Shown: positions 1 through 8,147, counted from the stretch's first letter. The stretch is DNA of 32,233 bases from JAAYLC01 sp964636665 (GCA_964636665.1 CAZWVT010000017.1:1-32233), one strand, 5' to 3'. Numbers and translations: made by a program. The notes: a model not told the origin generated them from the letters alone.

Positions 1-1678
1 CGATATCTATTTCATCATAATTATATTTACTATCACGATTTAAGACTATATTTTCACCATTAATTTCCAGAATCACTTCTTTATCTTTTTCGCCTAAAAG
101 ACTAATGAGTTGCGCTCTATAATTTAACCACCCTTTTGTGCCTGCTGATATTCTTGAATTTATTTCATTAAAATAATCTTCTGAAGATTGGTCGTTTACC
201 TTAGTGACTTCATCACCAACTTGTATTTCTAAAGTTTGATCTTTTACTTTTGTGACAATCAACTTTCCTTCAATCCACTCCCAATTAATGGCGGGAACAT
301 ACGCTTTGCTATTAGGCGCGTTTACATAAATATGCCCATCTTTTAATGGCGCCGTAAACTTTTGTAAAGTCACCAAATGTTCATAGTCTGTTCGGTCATT
401 AAAACTCCTATGCAATGCCGTTGTCAATTCTTTATCCCAGTCCACTTCCACTTCATTAAAGTAGGGATAAAAATGTTGAAAAACATTGTAGGTGTTTATA
501 ACATTTCCTAAGTAAACAAAGACATTGTTTCTGCTTTCATCATAATTGTTTACGCTTTTATTCAAAACATTTAAACCTGTGCTTTTTGGATAAGTGTTTT
601 CATTATTGGCGTATAAATTTAAAGGTATTTGACAAAAAATTCCATCTCCTATTTCTTTTTCTATAAGTTCACCAAATGTTGGATATGCATCAAAAAGAGC
701 TGTTCCTTCAACTCGTTTAATCTTTCCTTCATAAGCTATTACAGCACTCTGTTTGCCTTCCTTGCTTTCGGTAGTTGATAATGTATAGGAATATCCGATA
801 CTATTGCCTGTCCAATCTGATTGTTCATTTCTTTGACCAAGCGTTTGGGCTTCAAAGTCGCTGTTCAATATTGGTATTTCTATCCATTCATCGTTCTCTT
901 TATAATGAAGACGTACGTCATCAATAAACAAAGTGCCTTTCCCTTTTATAAAAGTTCCAAAATAAATTCCAGATGCTAAATCATCTATTTTTCCGACAAT
1001 TTCATATTGTTTCCATTCATTGCTTTTGATTGGATTAGCATCCATATTTTCAAAAAACCCAAGTGTCTTATCACTCTTATCAACTCTCATCCATAAATGT
1101 CCCGTCCCCTTAGATTCTTTTTTAAGTTTTACCCATCCACTATATTTTATCTCCTTACCTTTATATTTTGGAGCATTTATAGACGCCGACAAATTTCCAA
1201 AACCGGCTGACTCATCGACTTCAGTATCTCTATTAACCCTTACACTCATATAAGGTCCACCTTGCATATTCATATCTTTTGAAACACCTAAATGTTGCCA
1301 ATAAGTTGGTTTGTAGTCAGTAACAATATTGGGTGTAATTGTCGACATATCATAATCCTGCTTTGTATTGGAAAATACAACACTGGGTGCAATAGGCTTA
1401 AATAGGTTGTTTAGGGTGGCTATTACTTCGTTTGTATTGTTAGATTTTAAAATTTCGTTGGCGCCATAGGCTGCAAATCTATTCCAATCTATTTCGGAAG
1501 CTTCATCACTTGGATGAAAGTATTTTACATAGCCATAGGCTTTGGCAAAAGCTTTTAAATGGTTTACTTTTTCATGTTGCTGTGCCTGTATGTCTTGAAC
1601 GTCATTTTGAGTGGAGATTTTCTCGTTGCATCCAAATAAGAGAAGTCCGATAAATAATTTTATGAAATTATGTTTCAT
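1..1678 (-). CDS. S41-family peptidase lipoprotein, 3' end beyond window
   Basis: The reading frame stays open from an ATG at 1678 to the window edge (559 codons), so the gene is partial at its C-terminus. The N-terminus is a lipoprotein signal: a hydrophobic stretch ending in LLLFGC, with Cys17 as the lipidated residue. Two similar segments follow, AKAYGYVKYFHP near residue 50 and VFQHFYPYFNEVEVDWDKEL near residue 410. Both match the helical segment that precedes the PDZ/S41 core in Bacteroidota carboxyl-terminal processing peptidases. The last visible 80 residues (LIVTKV...VGDEVTKVN) look PDZ-like. The catalytic Ser/Lys domain would lie outside the window, so peptidase activity is inferred, not seen. 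The middle 250 residues look like a beta-sandwich, perhaps carbohydrate-binding-like. No -7 promoter element was found just upstream. Confidence 0.7.
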   Translation of the reverse strand, partial: MKHNFIKLFIGLLLFGCNEKISTQNDVQDIQAQQHEKVNHLKAFAKAYGYVKYFHPSDEASEIDWNRFAAYGANEILKSNNTNEVIATLNNLFKPIAPSVVFSNTKQDYDMSTITPNIVTDYKPTYWQHLGVSKDMNMQGGPYMSVRVNRDTEVDESAGFGNLSASINAPKYKGKEIKYSGWVKLKKESKGTGHLWMRVDKSDKTLGFFENMDANPIKSNEWKQYEIVGKIDDLASGIYFGTFIKGKGTLFIDDVRLHYKENDEWIEIPILNSDFEAQTLGQRNEQSDWTGNSIGYSYTLSTTESKEGKQSAVIAYEGKIKRVEGTALFDAYPTFGELIEKEIGDGIFCQIPLNLYANNENTYPKSTGLNVLNKSVNNYDESRNNVFVYLGNVINTYNVFQHFYPYFNEVEVDWDKELTTALHRSFNDRTDYEHLVTLQKFTAPLKDGHIYVNAPNSKAYVPAINWEWIEGKLIVTKVKDQTLEIQVGDEVTKVNDQSSEDYFNEINSRISAGTKGWLNYRAQLISLLGEKDKEVILEINGENIVLNRDSKYNYDEIDI

Positions 1679-1854
1679 TGTTTTTCTTTGGTGTTTTAGT
1701 TGGTAGGTGATAGCTTGGCAATAAGTTGTAACAAGATTAAGCAACTAATTTAGCAAAAGCACTGAAACTTCTGAAAAATCCATTTGAATTTTCCGAATGC
1801 CGTTAAAAGCCGTATTTATAAATCGAATTATCTGCTGGTTTTCTATATAAATTT

Positions 1855-2098
1855 TTTAGCACACGACAAAAAACACAATTGATTAAAAATCAGTGAAAAA
1901 AGCTCTTTTAAATTTTTAAAAAGCTAACATTCAGTATATTAAAGGATTATTTACAACTAATGCCTTTAAAAGAGAATATCAGCTCAGCTAACGAAGATAC
2001 GTATCTTTAAGTACGGATTGGATTATTTGTCAAAAATATTTATATCAAACAGCAACCGCTTGAATATTAATTGTTTAAATTTTTTATCGTGTGCTTAA
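1855..2098. repeat. 244-bp segment bounded by 19-bp inverted repeats (MITE-like)
   Basis: The left arm 1855-1873 contains AGCACACGAC followed by a run of A. The right arm 2080-2098 contains ATCGTGTGCT preceded by a run of T. Their reverse complements agree at 17 of 19 positions, and a short AATTGT/CAATT similarity continues inward. The interior codes for nothing and has a second pair of arms, CTCTTTTAAA at 1903-1912 and TTTAAAAGAG at 1965-1974. The hexamer AAATTT occurs directly left of the left arm (1849-1854) and 5 nt right of the right arm (2104-2109); this is too common in AT-rich DNA to be called a target duplication. Size and architecture suit a miniature inverted-repeat element or a long structured transcript region. 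No copy number information is available. Confidence 0.4.
1994..2007. repeat. 14-bp perfect palindrome
   Basis: AAGATACGTATCTT reads the same on both strands. It lies near the middle of the inverted-repeat-bounded segment between the two lipoprotein genes. It could be a dimeric regulator site or part of the element's own structure. Confidence 0.5.
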
Positions 2099-2118
2099 TA
2101 ATGAAATTTAACTATGAT

Positions 2119-2136
2119 AAAAGACTACAGTCTTTT
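2119..2136 (-). terminator. Weak hairpin over the stop codon of the lipocalin-like gene
   Basis: AAAAGAC (2119-2125) and GTCTTTT (2130-2136) form a 7-bp stem with a TACA loop. On the minus strand the hairpin overlaps the TAG stop of the gene, and the only T run is the 3' arm itself. It could act as a weak intrinsic terminator. Confidence 0.3.
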
Positions 2137-2583
2137 AAAAACCCTTATAATATCCTCATAATCATCTTCCTCCAGATTAGCAATCTCATCCAAGTCTCTT
2201 ATTTTTAATAAACTTTGAGTTAACTCCACTACTTCCAACGTATTCGTTCGAGTGGGATCGGCAGGATCAAAATCGGATACGACAATTGTATTTCCAGACT
2301 GAATCCAAGTAGCTTCGGAAATTTCAGTATGTTCACAATTTACTCCGTATAGTAACTCTATAATCACAGTATCATCATCAAAAAATTCAAGGAAATTATC
2401 GCAATCGGATAATTCGTCAGCAGGAACTTCATAACGTTGACCTTCATAAACCAAAATGACGTAATTTGCAATCCACCTTCCGACGATACTCCCAGAAGTT
2501 GCGGTGTCGTCATCATCATTACTGCACGAAACAAACCCCACACAAACTACTGAAAGAACAATAAATAATACAATTTTTCTCAT
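2125..2583 (-). CDS. Small lipocalin-like lipoprotein
   Basis: The product has 152 residues from the ATG at 2583; a GTG six bases further upstream is in frame but less likely. MRKIVLFIVLSVVCVGFVSC is a type II signal peptide with the lipidated Cys followed by SNDDDD. An acidic stretch right after the Cys resembles the lipoprotein export signal that sends lipoproteins to the outer surface in Bacteroidota. The mature part starts with IVGRW, then a segment with paired cysteines and LEFFDDDT, consistent with the lipocalin-like domain proteins common in flavobacteria. The ligand and function are unknown. The gene stands alone and is followed by the 446-bp non-coding region. The fold is recognised only from sequence pattern. 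Confidence 0.6.
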   Translation of the reverse strand: MRKIVLFIVLSVVCVGFVSCSNDDDDTATSGSIVGRWIANYVILVYEGQRYEVPADELSDCDNFLEFFDDDTVIIELLYGVNCEHTEISEATWIQSGNTIVVSDFDPADPTRTNTLEVVELTQSLLKIRDLDEIANLEEDDYEDIIRVFKRL

Positions 2584-2598
2584 AATCACTAAAAATTT

Positions 2599-2706
2599 AA
2601 GTTGTTTAATGTTTTTGTAAATGTATTAGTCGGTTTTTTGCATTTCAATACCTAAATAGTAGTATTCTGATATAGAATTTTAGTTATTAAGACCATTAAG
2701 CAACTT
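2599..2706. repeat. 13-bp inverted repeat pair upstream of the lipoprotein gene
   Basis: AAGTTGTTTAATG (2599-2611) and CATTAAGCAACTT (2694-2706) are inverted copies with one difference, separated by 82 bp. The proximal arm lies 16 bp from the ATG at 2583. It may be a pair of operator half sites or a long-range stem, or chance in AT-rich DNA. Confidence 0.35.
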
Positions 2707-2756
2707 TTCCTTTAGAAGATTCCTATAACTTATAAATCAAGGAACGAAGGATTTGC

Positions 2757-2798
2757 AAATAAAAAACCTCCCAATCTTATGAAAGAAGGGAGGTTTTT
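2757..2798 (-). terminator. Intrinsic terminator of the ruvX-def-DUF5606 operon
   Basis: An 11-bp perfect stem pairs AAAAACCTCCC (2762-2772) with GGGAGGTTTTT (2788-2798). Read on the minus strand, the hairpin is followed by TTTTTTATTTG. It lies about 30 bp after the stop codon of the DUF5606 gene. Confidence 0.85.
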
Positions 2799-2826
2799 GA
2801 AAATTTTATAAAATTTTATTTTAAGC

Positions 2827-3378
2827 TTATACTTTTTTAGAAGATGCACTTCGGGAAGCGCCGCCTTTTTTTGCCGAAGAAGCTTTGGCAGTTGGCTGGG
2901 TAGTTTTTTCCGACGCCTTTTTTGGACTTGGTTTTTTTGTTTCTTTGACGGGCGTTTCTTCAGTTTTAGTTTCAGCCGATTCTTCTTCCGGTTCAGAAAA
3001 ATCTGTCAGTCCGTTTTTAATCAGGATGTTGTACCACTGCACGATTTTTTTAATATCGCTTGCATACACACGGTCTTCGTCGTATTCAGGAAGAATCGTA
3101 AACATAAACTCTTCAAGTTCATCTTTTGACGCTTTGTGGCTGATGGTTTCTTTTCCGGATTCCTTTTCAGAAATTAATTTAAAAATTTCACGTAACGGAA
3201 CTTCTTCTGTAAGGGTATAAACAGCAATTTCCGACAACAGACTCACATTGTGATGCCCGCCGACATTAATGGTTTTCCCATCTAAAAGAGACGATGCCAA
3301 AAAACCGTTACGAGTGCGGTTTTTTAGTTTGTACAATCCGGGTTTGCCGGATATGGCAAGCACTTTATCTAAACTCAT
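2827..3378 (-). CDS. DUF5606 family protein with basic low-complexity tail
   Basis: The product has 183 residues from the ATG at 3378. A TTG start 30 bp upstream would be possible, but MSLDKVLAISGKPGLYKL is the usual start of this family. The first 130 residues form the conserved DUF5606 region, found in Bacteroidota directly downstream of def; no function is known to me. The C-terminus from about residue 135 is unusual: first an acidic run (EPEEESAETKTEE), then about 40 residues dominated by Lys, Ala, Ser and Pro that end in SASSKKV. Such a tail resembles those of histone-H1-like or nucleic-acid-binding proteins, but this is inference from composition. The gene is the last in the ruvX-def-DUF5606 operon, 54 bp after def and followed by a strong terminator. 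Confidence 0.8.
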   Translation of the reverse strand: MSLDKVLAISGKPGLYKLKNRTRNGFLASSLLDGKTINVGGHHNVSLLSEIAVYTLTEEVPLREIFKLISEKESGKETISHKASKDELEEFMFTILPEYDEDRVYASDIKKIVQWYNILIKNGLTDFSEPEEESAETKTEETPVKETKKPSPKKASEKTTQPTAKASSAKKGGASRSASSKKV

Positions 3379-3432
3379 AATTTCAATTTTCTTGGATACA
3401 AATATCAAAGGTTTGATTGATTTTTCAAACTC

Positions 3433-4023
3433 TTATCGCTTCTTTTTTAACTCAGGAAAACGCATGCGGTAGTTCACATTGATTTTTCCTGATGAGATAT
3501 TGTTTAATTTCCTTTTAATCAATTTCTTTTTTAGCGAAGACAATTTATCGGTAAATAAAACTCCCTCGATATGGTCGTATTCGTGTTGAATTACACGAGC
3601 TATCAATCCGCTGTATTTGTCGGTATGTTCTTTAAAATTCTCATCCAAATAACGAATGACAATTTCCGGTTTTCGGAACACATCTTCGCGTACGTCGGGA
3701 ATGCTCAAGCACCCCTCGTTAAAAGCCCATTCCGTTCCTTCTTCTTCCAGGATTCGGGCATTGACAAATACTTTTTTGAAATTCTCTACTTCTTTGCGTT
3801 CTTCTTCGGTCAAATCTTCGTCTTCTGCAAAAGGAGTGGCATCAACAATAAAAAGTCGAATCGATTTTCCTATTTGCGGAGCAGCCAGACCTATTCCGTT
3901 GGCGGCATACATCGTCTCGAACATATCGTTTATCAAATCATTCAGTTTGGGATAATCCTTATCGATGTCGTTTGCTTCTCTCCGCAACACCGGATCGCCA
4001 TAAGCCAGTATCGGTAATATCAT
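3433..4023 (-). CDS. def: Peptide deformylase
   Basis: The enzyme removes the formyl group from the N-terminal methionine of nascent proteins at the ribosome. All three family motifs are present: GIGLAAPQ at residues 43-50, EGCLS at 103-107 (metal ligand Cys105) and QHEYDH at 146-151 (ligands His147 and His151, catalytic Glu148). The length of 196 residues is normal. An insertion of about 20 acidic residues between motifs 1 and 2 (FAEDEDLTEEERKEVENFKK) is typical of Bacteroidota forms. The start MILPILAYGDPVLR is the family start. The gene lies between ruvX (66 bp upstream) and the DUF5606 gene and probably shares their transcript. Confidence 0.97.
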   Translation of the reverse strand: MILPILAYGDPVLRREANDIDKDYPKLNDLINDMFETMYAANGIGLAAPQIGKSIRLFIVDATPFAEDEDLTEEERKEVENFKKVFVNARILEEEGTEWAFNEGCLSIPDVREDVFRKPEIVIRYLDENFKEHTDKYSGLIARVIQHEYDHIEGVLFTDKLSSLKKKLIKRKLNNISSGKINVNYRMRFPELKKKR

Positions 4024-4089
4024 AAATGTTTGTTTTTCATTACTCTATCAAAATTCATTCCTGTAAAATCACATTCAGAAATTCTGCTT

Positions 4090-4494
4090 TTAATACAGGT
4101 ATTGCTGCAAAATAATTGTCGCACTGATTTCATCGACCAACGCTTTATTTCTTCTCTGTTTTTTCTTTAATCCGCTGTCTATCATTGTTTGAAAAGCCAT
4201 TTTACTGGTATAGCGCTCATCGACACGTTCCACGGGAATTTTAGGGAATTTCTTGACAAACTCCTTTAAAAATTTTTGAATTTCAGCTTCGATATCGGAA
4301 GGCGTTCCGTCTTTTTGGGTAGGTTCGCCTACGATGAGCCTTTCCACGTTTTCTTTTTTAAAATAATTTTCCAAAAACGCAAACAATTCAGAAGTTGCTA
4401 CCGTGGTCAATCCGGACGCAATCATCCGCAATTCATCGGAAACGGCAATTCCCGTTCGTTTTTTCCCGTAATCGATAGCCATTATTCTTCCCAT
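4090..4494 (-). CDS. ruvX: RuvX/YqgF family putative pre-16S rRNA nuclease
   Basis: This is an RNase H-fold protein of the YqgF family, thought to process the 5' end of 16S rRNA; older annotation calls it a Holliday junction resolvase-like protein. Visible motifs are MGRIMAIDYGKKRTGIAVSD with the catalytic Asp8, LIVGEP in the middle, VDERYTS, and the C-terminal DEISATIILQQYL with another metal-binding Asp. The length of 134 residues is normal. It is the first gene of the operon with def and the DUF5606 gene. A TAnnTTTG element reading toward it lies only 8 bp upstream of the ATG, so the mRNA should have almost no 5' leader. It is divergent from dapD. Confidence 0.93.
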   Translation of the reverse strand: MGRIMAIDYGKKRTGIAVSDELRMIASGLTTVATSELFAFLENYFKKENVERLIVGEPTQKDGTPSDIEAEIQKFLKEFVKKFPKIPVERVDERYTSKMAFQTMIDSGLKKKQRRNKALVDEISATIILQQYLY

Positions 4495-4502
4495 AACAAG
4501 CG

Positions 4503-4510
4503 CAAAAGTA
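4503..4510 (-). promoter_or_regulatory. -7 element of the ruvX operon
   Basis: On the minus strand the bases read TACTTTTG, an exact TAnnTTTG match. It ends 8 bp before the ruvX ATG. A TTTG lies about 24 bp upstream (4535-4538), slightly far for the -33 element. Confidence 0.65.
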
Positions 4511-4563
4511 ACAGTTTCCGAAATAAGTAAAACCCAAAGCGCCCTTAAATTAATCAGACCCCT

Positions 4564-4571
4564 TATATTTG
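4564..4571 (+). promoter_or_regulatory. -7 element of dapD
   Basis: TATATTTG matches TAnnTTTG exactly and lies 15 bp before the dapD ATG. No TTG is found at the usual distance upstream. Confidence 0.65.
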
Positions 4572-4586
4572 TACAAAAAAATTGCT

Positions 4587-5405
4587 ATGAACGAACTTCG
4601 AACACTCATTGAACGCGCTTGGGAAAACCGTACGCTTATAGAAGATGAAGAAACCATTGCAGCCATTCGTGAGGTCGTAAATCTTTGTGACAACGGAAAA
4701 TTACGCTGTGCCGAACCTTCAAAAGACGGCAATTGGCAAATCAACGAATGGGTAAAAAAAGCAATCGTGCTTTATTTCCCCATCCAAAAAATGAAAACGC
4801 TGGAAGCCGGTATTTTTGAATATCACGACAAAATCCCTTTAAAAAGCGGATATGAAGACAAAGGCATCCGCGTGGTTCCCAATGCAGTTGCACGTTATGG
4901 TTCATACATTTCCAAAAATGTAATTCTGATGCCGAGTTATGTAAATATCGGTGCTTATGTTGATGAAGGAACCATGGTGGACACATGGGCGACGGTTGGA
5001 AGTTGTGCGCAAATCGGAAAAAATGTTCATTTGAGCGGTGGCGTTGGAATCGGTGGCGTTTTGGAACCACTTCAAGCAGCTCCTGTAATTGTTGAAGACG
5101 GCGCTTTTATCGGGTCGAGATGTATTGTAGTGGAAGGCGTTCGAATTAAAAAAGAAGCCGTTCTGGGCGCCAATGTAGTTTTGACTGCATCCACTAAAAT
5201 TATTGATGTAACCGGTGAAAAACCCATTGAAATCAAAGGTTATGTTCCCGAGCGTTCGGTTGTTATTCCGGGAAGCTATACCAAAAAATTTCCCGCAGGA
5301 AGTTACCAAGTTCCCTGTGCGCTGATTATCGGAAAAAGAAAAGAATCAACGAATTTGAAAACCTCTCTTAATGACGCTTTAAGAGAATACGATGTAGCGA
5401 TTTAA
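4587..5405 (+). CDS. dapD: 2,3,4,5-tetrahydropyridine-2,6-dicarboxylate N-succinyltransferase
   Basis: The enzyme transfers succinate from succinyl-CoA to tetrahydrodipicolinate in the succinylase branch of the diaminopimelate/lysine pathway, feeding peptidoglycan precursor and lysine synthesis. The 272-residue protein has an N-terminal helical domain (to about residue 100) and a left-handed beta-helix of hexapeptide repeats (VNIGAYVDEGTMVDTWATVG, GAFIGSRCIVVEGVRI), followed by the substrate segment PGSY. The ATG at 4587 (MNELRTLIERAWENR) is preferred over an in-frame TTG at 4569 that falls inside the promoter element. The gene is divergent from the ruvX operon. It ends in a 4-bp tail-to-tail overlap with the kinase-like gene on the other strand. 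Confidence 0.96.
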   Translation: MNELRTLIERAWENRTLIEDEETIAAIREVVNLCDNGKLRCAEPSKDGNWQINEWVKKAIVLYFPIQKMKTLEAGIFEYHDKIPLKSGYEDKGIRVVPNAVARYGSYISKNVILMPSYVNIGAYVDEGTMVDTWATVGSCAQIGKNVHLSGGVGIGGVLEPLQAAPVIVEDGAFIGSRCIVVEGVRIKKEAVLGANVVLTASTKIIDVTGEKPIEIKGYVPERSVVIPGSYTKKFPAGSYQVPCALIIGKRKESTNLKTSLNDALREYDVAI

Positions 5406-6166
5406 GATTGATTAGGAATTTTTCGACGACGACGAAGGGCTTTGGCAATTTTGTTTTTTTGAAATCTGCGACTGTAATAAGTCATGATTTTGTGAACTTC
5501 CTCAATAGGCTTGCCGTAAAGTCGGGCGTTTTCTTCGGCTATAATCCGAATCATCGTTTTTGAAAGCCATAAGCGGCGGAAGTTTTTCATGCGCATATTG
5601 AAACTCATTTCTTCAAAACGCATACGGTTTAAATCAATCAGATAAAATTCGTAATTCCCGTCGGTTTTCTTTTTTATCAGCGTATTTCCCGGAGAATGAT
5701 CCAGAAAATGGATGTTGTTTTCATGGAGTTTATAAGTAAATTCAGTGAACTGTCGTAAAATATTTTCACGTTCGGGAAAATTTGGTTGGTGATTCAAAAC
5801 TCGAAAATCAAAATCATAATCGATGTGCTCACTCACATAAAAACTTTCTTCCAATCCAACGGAAATGCATTCTTTATAAGCGATGGGGTCGGGCGTTAAA
5901 ATCCCCAACGAACGCAATTTTACTGCATATTCATATGAACGCCGGGCTTTGCTTTTTCTCAAATAACGATAAATCAAAGATTGAATAAATGAAGGCGTCT
6001 TAAACTTTTTTATGTTTAAATTCAACGCATCAAAACTTTGTGTTTTAATAATATTTCTGCCACTGTCGTCTAAAACTTTCCCTTCTTTTTCAAAATTTTG
6101 TAAAAGACGCTTAAGTTTGGACTCCAGAAAAGCAAATTCAGGATTGATGACAAAATTTTCCTTCAT
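5402..6166 (-). CDS. InaA/Kdo-kinase-like lipopolysaccharide kinase
   Basis: The 254-residue protein has a small protein-kinase-like fold of the lipopolysaccharide kinase (InaA/WaaP/KdkA) family. The catalytic loop is visible as HFLDHSPGN (residues 153-161, Asp156 and Asn161) and the metal-binding Asp as IDLNR (Asp178). VSEHIDYDF near residue 111 is the hinge region. In Gram-negative bacteria such enzymes phosphorylate Kdo or heptose in the inner core of LPS. The neighbouring heptosyltransferase-like and GT2 genes agree with that role, but the substrate is inferred. The C-terminal 20 residues are strongly basic (RRFQKNKIAKALRRRRK), as expected for a protein that works on the inner membrane surface. 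It is convergent with dapD. Confidence 0.85.
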   Translation of the reverse strand: MKENFVINPEFAFLESKLKRLLQNFEKEGKVLDDSGRNIIKTQSFDALNLNIKKFKTPSFIQSLIYRYLRKSKARRSYEYAVKLRSLGILTPDPIAYKECISVGLEESFYVSEHIDYDFDFRVLNHQPNFPERENILRQFTEFTYKLHENNIHFLDHSPGNTLIKKKTDGNYEFYLIDLNRMRFEEMSFNMRMKNFRRLWLSKTMIRIIAEENARLYGKPIEEVHKIMTYYSRRFQKNKIAKALRRRRKIPNQS

Positions 6167-6250
6167 AGCATTATTTTCAGTTGGGAAAACCTATTTTGCG
6201 AAGGTAGTATTAAAACGAGGGTTTCTGTAAATTAAAAACGCAATTTTTAA

Positions 6251-7312
6251 ATGAAAAAAATTCTGATTATCCAAAATAAAAGAATCGGAGATGTTCTGAT
6301 TGCCTCAATCATCGCCAACAATATGAAAAAGGTTTTTCCGGAAAGTCATATTTCATTTTTTGTTTATGATTACACCTCGGGCGTTTTAGAAAACAATCCA
6401 AACATCAACCGCATCATTCAAGTAAAAGAAAAAGAGCTAAAAAAAATTCCGGTGCTGCTGCAGACAATCTGGGAAATCAGACGACGAAAATACGACATCA
6501 TTTTTGATCCGTACGGAAAACTACAAAGTCGTTTGATTTGCTTGTTTTCCGGCGCTCCTGTGCGTGTGGGATTACGTTCAAAAAAGAAAAAAATGCGCTT
6601 TCCCGTTTATACGCATCCTATTCCCGCTGTGGAAAAACGTACTTCTATCTACGGACGCGCCATTGAAGACCGCATCAAAATGATTAAATCGGTTTTTAAA
6701 TTAAAATCTCTGGATTACGAACCTAAATTATTCCTGTTACCCGAAGAAAAAGAATATCCCGGGCTTTCGGAAGTAAAACGACCTATCATTATGTTGGGCA
6801 TATTGGGCAGTACCGCTCAAAAATCACTACCGCTTGAATATATTGTCAAAATTATAAATTACATCACCGCGAATTATCAGGTCACGATTTTATTTAACTA
6901 CATCCCGTTTCAAAAATCCGAAGCAATTAAGATTTATGAAATGTGCGACAACAAAGAACAAATAATCACGACGATTTACGAAGATTCCATCCGCGGATTT
7001 ATCCGGTTGATGAATCAATGCGATATGCTGATTGCCAATGAAGGCGGAAGTGTCCACATTGCAAAAGCATTAAAAAAACCCACATTTACTGTATATTCTC
7101 CTTATATCAGCAAAGAACATTGGAATAGTTTTGAAGACGGAATTACCCACGATTCTATACATTTATTGGAAGAAAACCCTGATTTATTCGCTGCTTTTTC
7201 AGTAGAAGAAAGAAGAAAAATAGAAAAGAACCCAAAAGAATTATACCTTAAACTGACGCCTGAAATGATTTTGAAAAAACTAAAACCTTTTTTACAACAC
7301 CATTTAAAATAA
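6251..7312 (+). CDS. Glycosyltransferase family 9 (heptosyltransferase-like)
   Basis: The 353-residue protein has the GT9 layout: KKILIIQNKRIGDVLIASII at the N-terminus corresponds to the conserved start with the catalytic Asp of ADP-heptose:LPS heptosyltransferases. A C-terminal domain contains IMLGILGSTAQKSLPLEYIV (about residues 178-198) and IANEGGSVHIAKAL (about 260-273), the sugar-nucleotide binding and donor-pocket motifs. It probably adds a sugar to the LPS core. The exact donor cannot be read from sequence. The start MKKILII is the family start. It is divergent from the LPS-kinase-like gene and convergent, 10 bp apart, with the next GT2 gene. Confidence 0.88.
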   Translation: MKKILIIQNKRIGDVLIASIIANNMKKVFPESHISFFVYDYTSGVLENNPNINRIIQVKEKELKKIPVLLQTIWEIRRRKYDIIFDPYGKLQSRLICLFSGAPVRVGLRSKKKKMRFPVYTHPIPAVEKRTSIYGRAIEDRIKMIKSVFKLKSLDYEPKLFLLPEEKEYPGLSEVKRPIIMLGILGSTAQKSLPLEYIVKIINYITANYQVTILFNYIPFQKSEAIKIYEMCDNKEQIITTIYEDSIRGFIRLMNQCDMLIANEGGSVHIAKALKKPTFTVYSPYISKEHWNSFEDGITHDSIHLLEENPDLFAAFSVEERRKIEKNPKELYLKLTPEMILKKLKPFLQHHLK

Positions 7313-7322
7313 TATAACCCGC

Positions 7323-8147
7323 CTACGGTTTTTCTTTTTTTACAATCCCGTAAGGTGTCCATTTCCTTTTTTCAAGTTCGGTAATGCGACGGATTTCTCT
7401 GTTTCTTACAATCATTTCTTCTTTCACATAACCTCGTTGGTGATCCAAATGAAGGACGATGGCACTATAACGAATTTGCTTGGACTTGACGCCGCTGTTG
7501 ATTAATCGTTCTCCCAATTCTCTGTCTTCGCCGCCGTATTGCATCCGTTCGTCAAAACCGTTTACAGCCAAAATATCTTCTTTCCAACCCGACGAATTAT
7601 GTCCGTTCCAACTCGGTGTGGTGGGCGTAATCATATTCAAAACCTTCGATTTGAGCAAACCCGATTTTAATTTGTTGTTTTTAAATGAAGATTGAAGACC
7701 GTTTTCCTGCAACCAATCCACTTGAAAAGTACGTCCTGTATAAATATCTTGTTTGGTGATTTTTTTCGAAATATCCATCGGAAGCATAAAATATCCTCCG
7801 GAAAGAAAATATCCTTCTTCTCTGTATTTTACGTGATTTTCGACAAAATTTTTCCGTGGAATGCAATCGCCGTCTGTCATAATCAAATACGGACTGTTGG
7901 AAGCGACAATCGCCTTGTTGAGAATGATGCACTTTTGGAATCCGTTGTCTTCATGCCAAACTTGCGTAATCGGATAAAAAACCTCGTTGCGCATGCGCTC
8001 AATAAGTTCTCCGGTTTCTTTTGTAGAACCGTCATCGGCAATAATGACTTCAAAATCGCGATACGTTTGATTGTCGTATCCCCATAAAACTTTTTCCAAC
8101 CATTCCGGTGAATTGTAGGTGCTTATGATGATGGTTGTATCAATCAT
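7323..8147 (-). CDS. Glycosyltransferase family 2 with galactosyltransferase-type C-terminus
   Basis: The 274-residue protein has a GT-A fold. TTIIISTYNSPEWLEKVL is the N-terminal strand of GT2 enzymes, IIADDGSTKET holds the nucleotide-binding Asp residues, and MTDGDCIPRKNF holds the metal-binding DxD. The C-terminal NGFDERMQYGGEDRELGERL matches the 7C (galactosyltransferase C-terminal) segment, with the ED pair used as catalytic base. It is probably a cytoplasmic or membrane-associated enzyme of LPS core or O-chain assembly. Donor and acceptor are unknown. Transcription runs from the shared divergent region with the GT2 gene at 8250. Confidence 0.9.
   Translation of the reverse strand: MIDTTIIISTYNSPEWLEKVLWGYDNQTYRDFEVIIADDGSTKETGELIERMRNEVFYPITQVWHEDNGFQKCIILNKAIVASNSPYLIMTDGDCIPRKNFVENHVKYREEGYFLSGGYFMLPMDISKKITKQDIYTGRTFQVDWLQENGLQSSFKNNKLKSGLLKSKVLNMITPTTPSWNGHNSSGWKEDILAVNGFDERMQYGGEDRELGERLINSGVKSKQIRYSAIVLHLDHQRGYVKEEMIVRNREIRRITELEKRKWTPYGIVKKEKP

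Larger units (their letters stand above)
1679..2124. other. 446-bp intergenic region without a gene
   Basis: No reading frame with a credible start or domain is present on either strand. The region is very AT-rich. It contains an inverted-repeat-bounded segment (1855-2098), an internal pair of 10-bp inverted arms (1903-1912 and 1965-1974) and a 14-bp perfect palindrome (1994-2007). The promoter of the S41 peptidase gene must lie here or be read from further upstream, but I could not identify a good TAnnTTTG element on the minus strand. Confidence 0.6.

Noticed and set aside
1020..1253. Plus-strand frame of 77 codons
   Set aside because: It is antisense to the continuous S41 peptidase lipoprotein frame, has no domain, and its composition is that of an antisense shadow.
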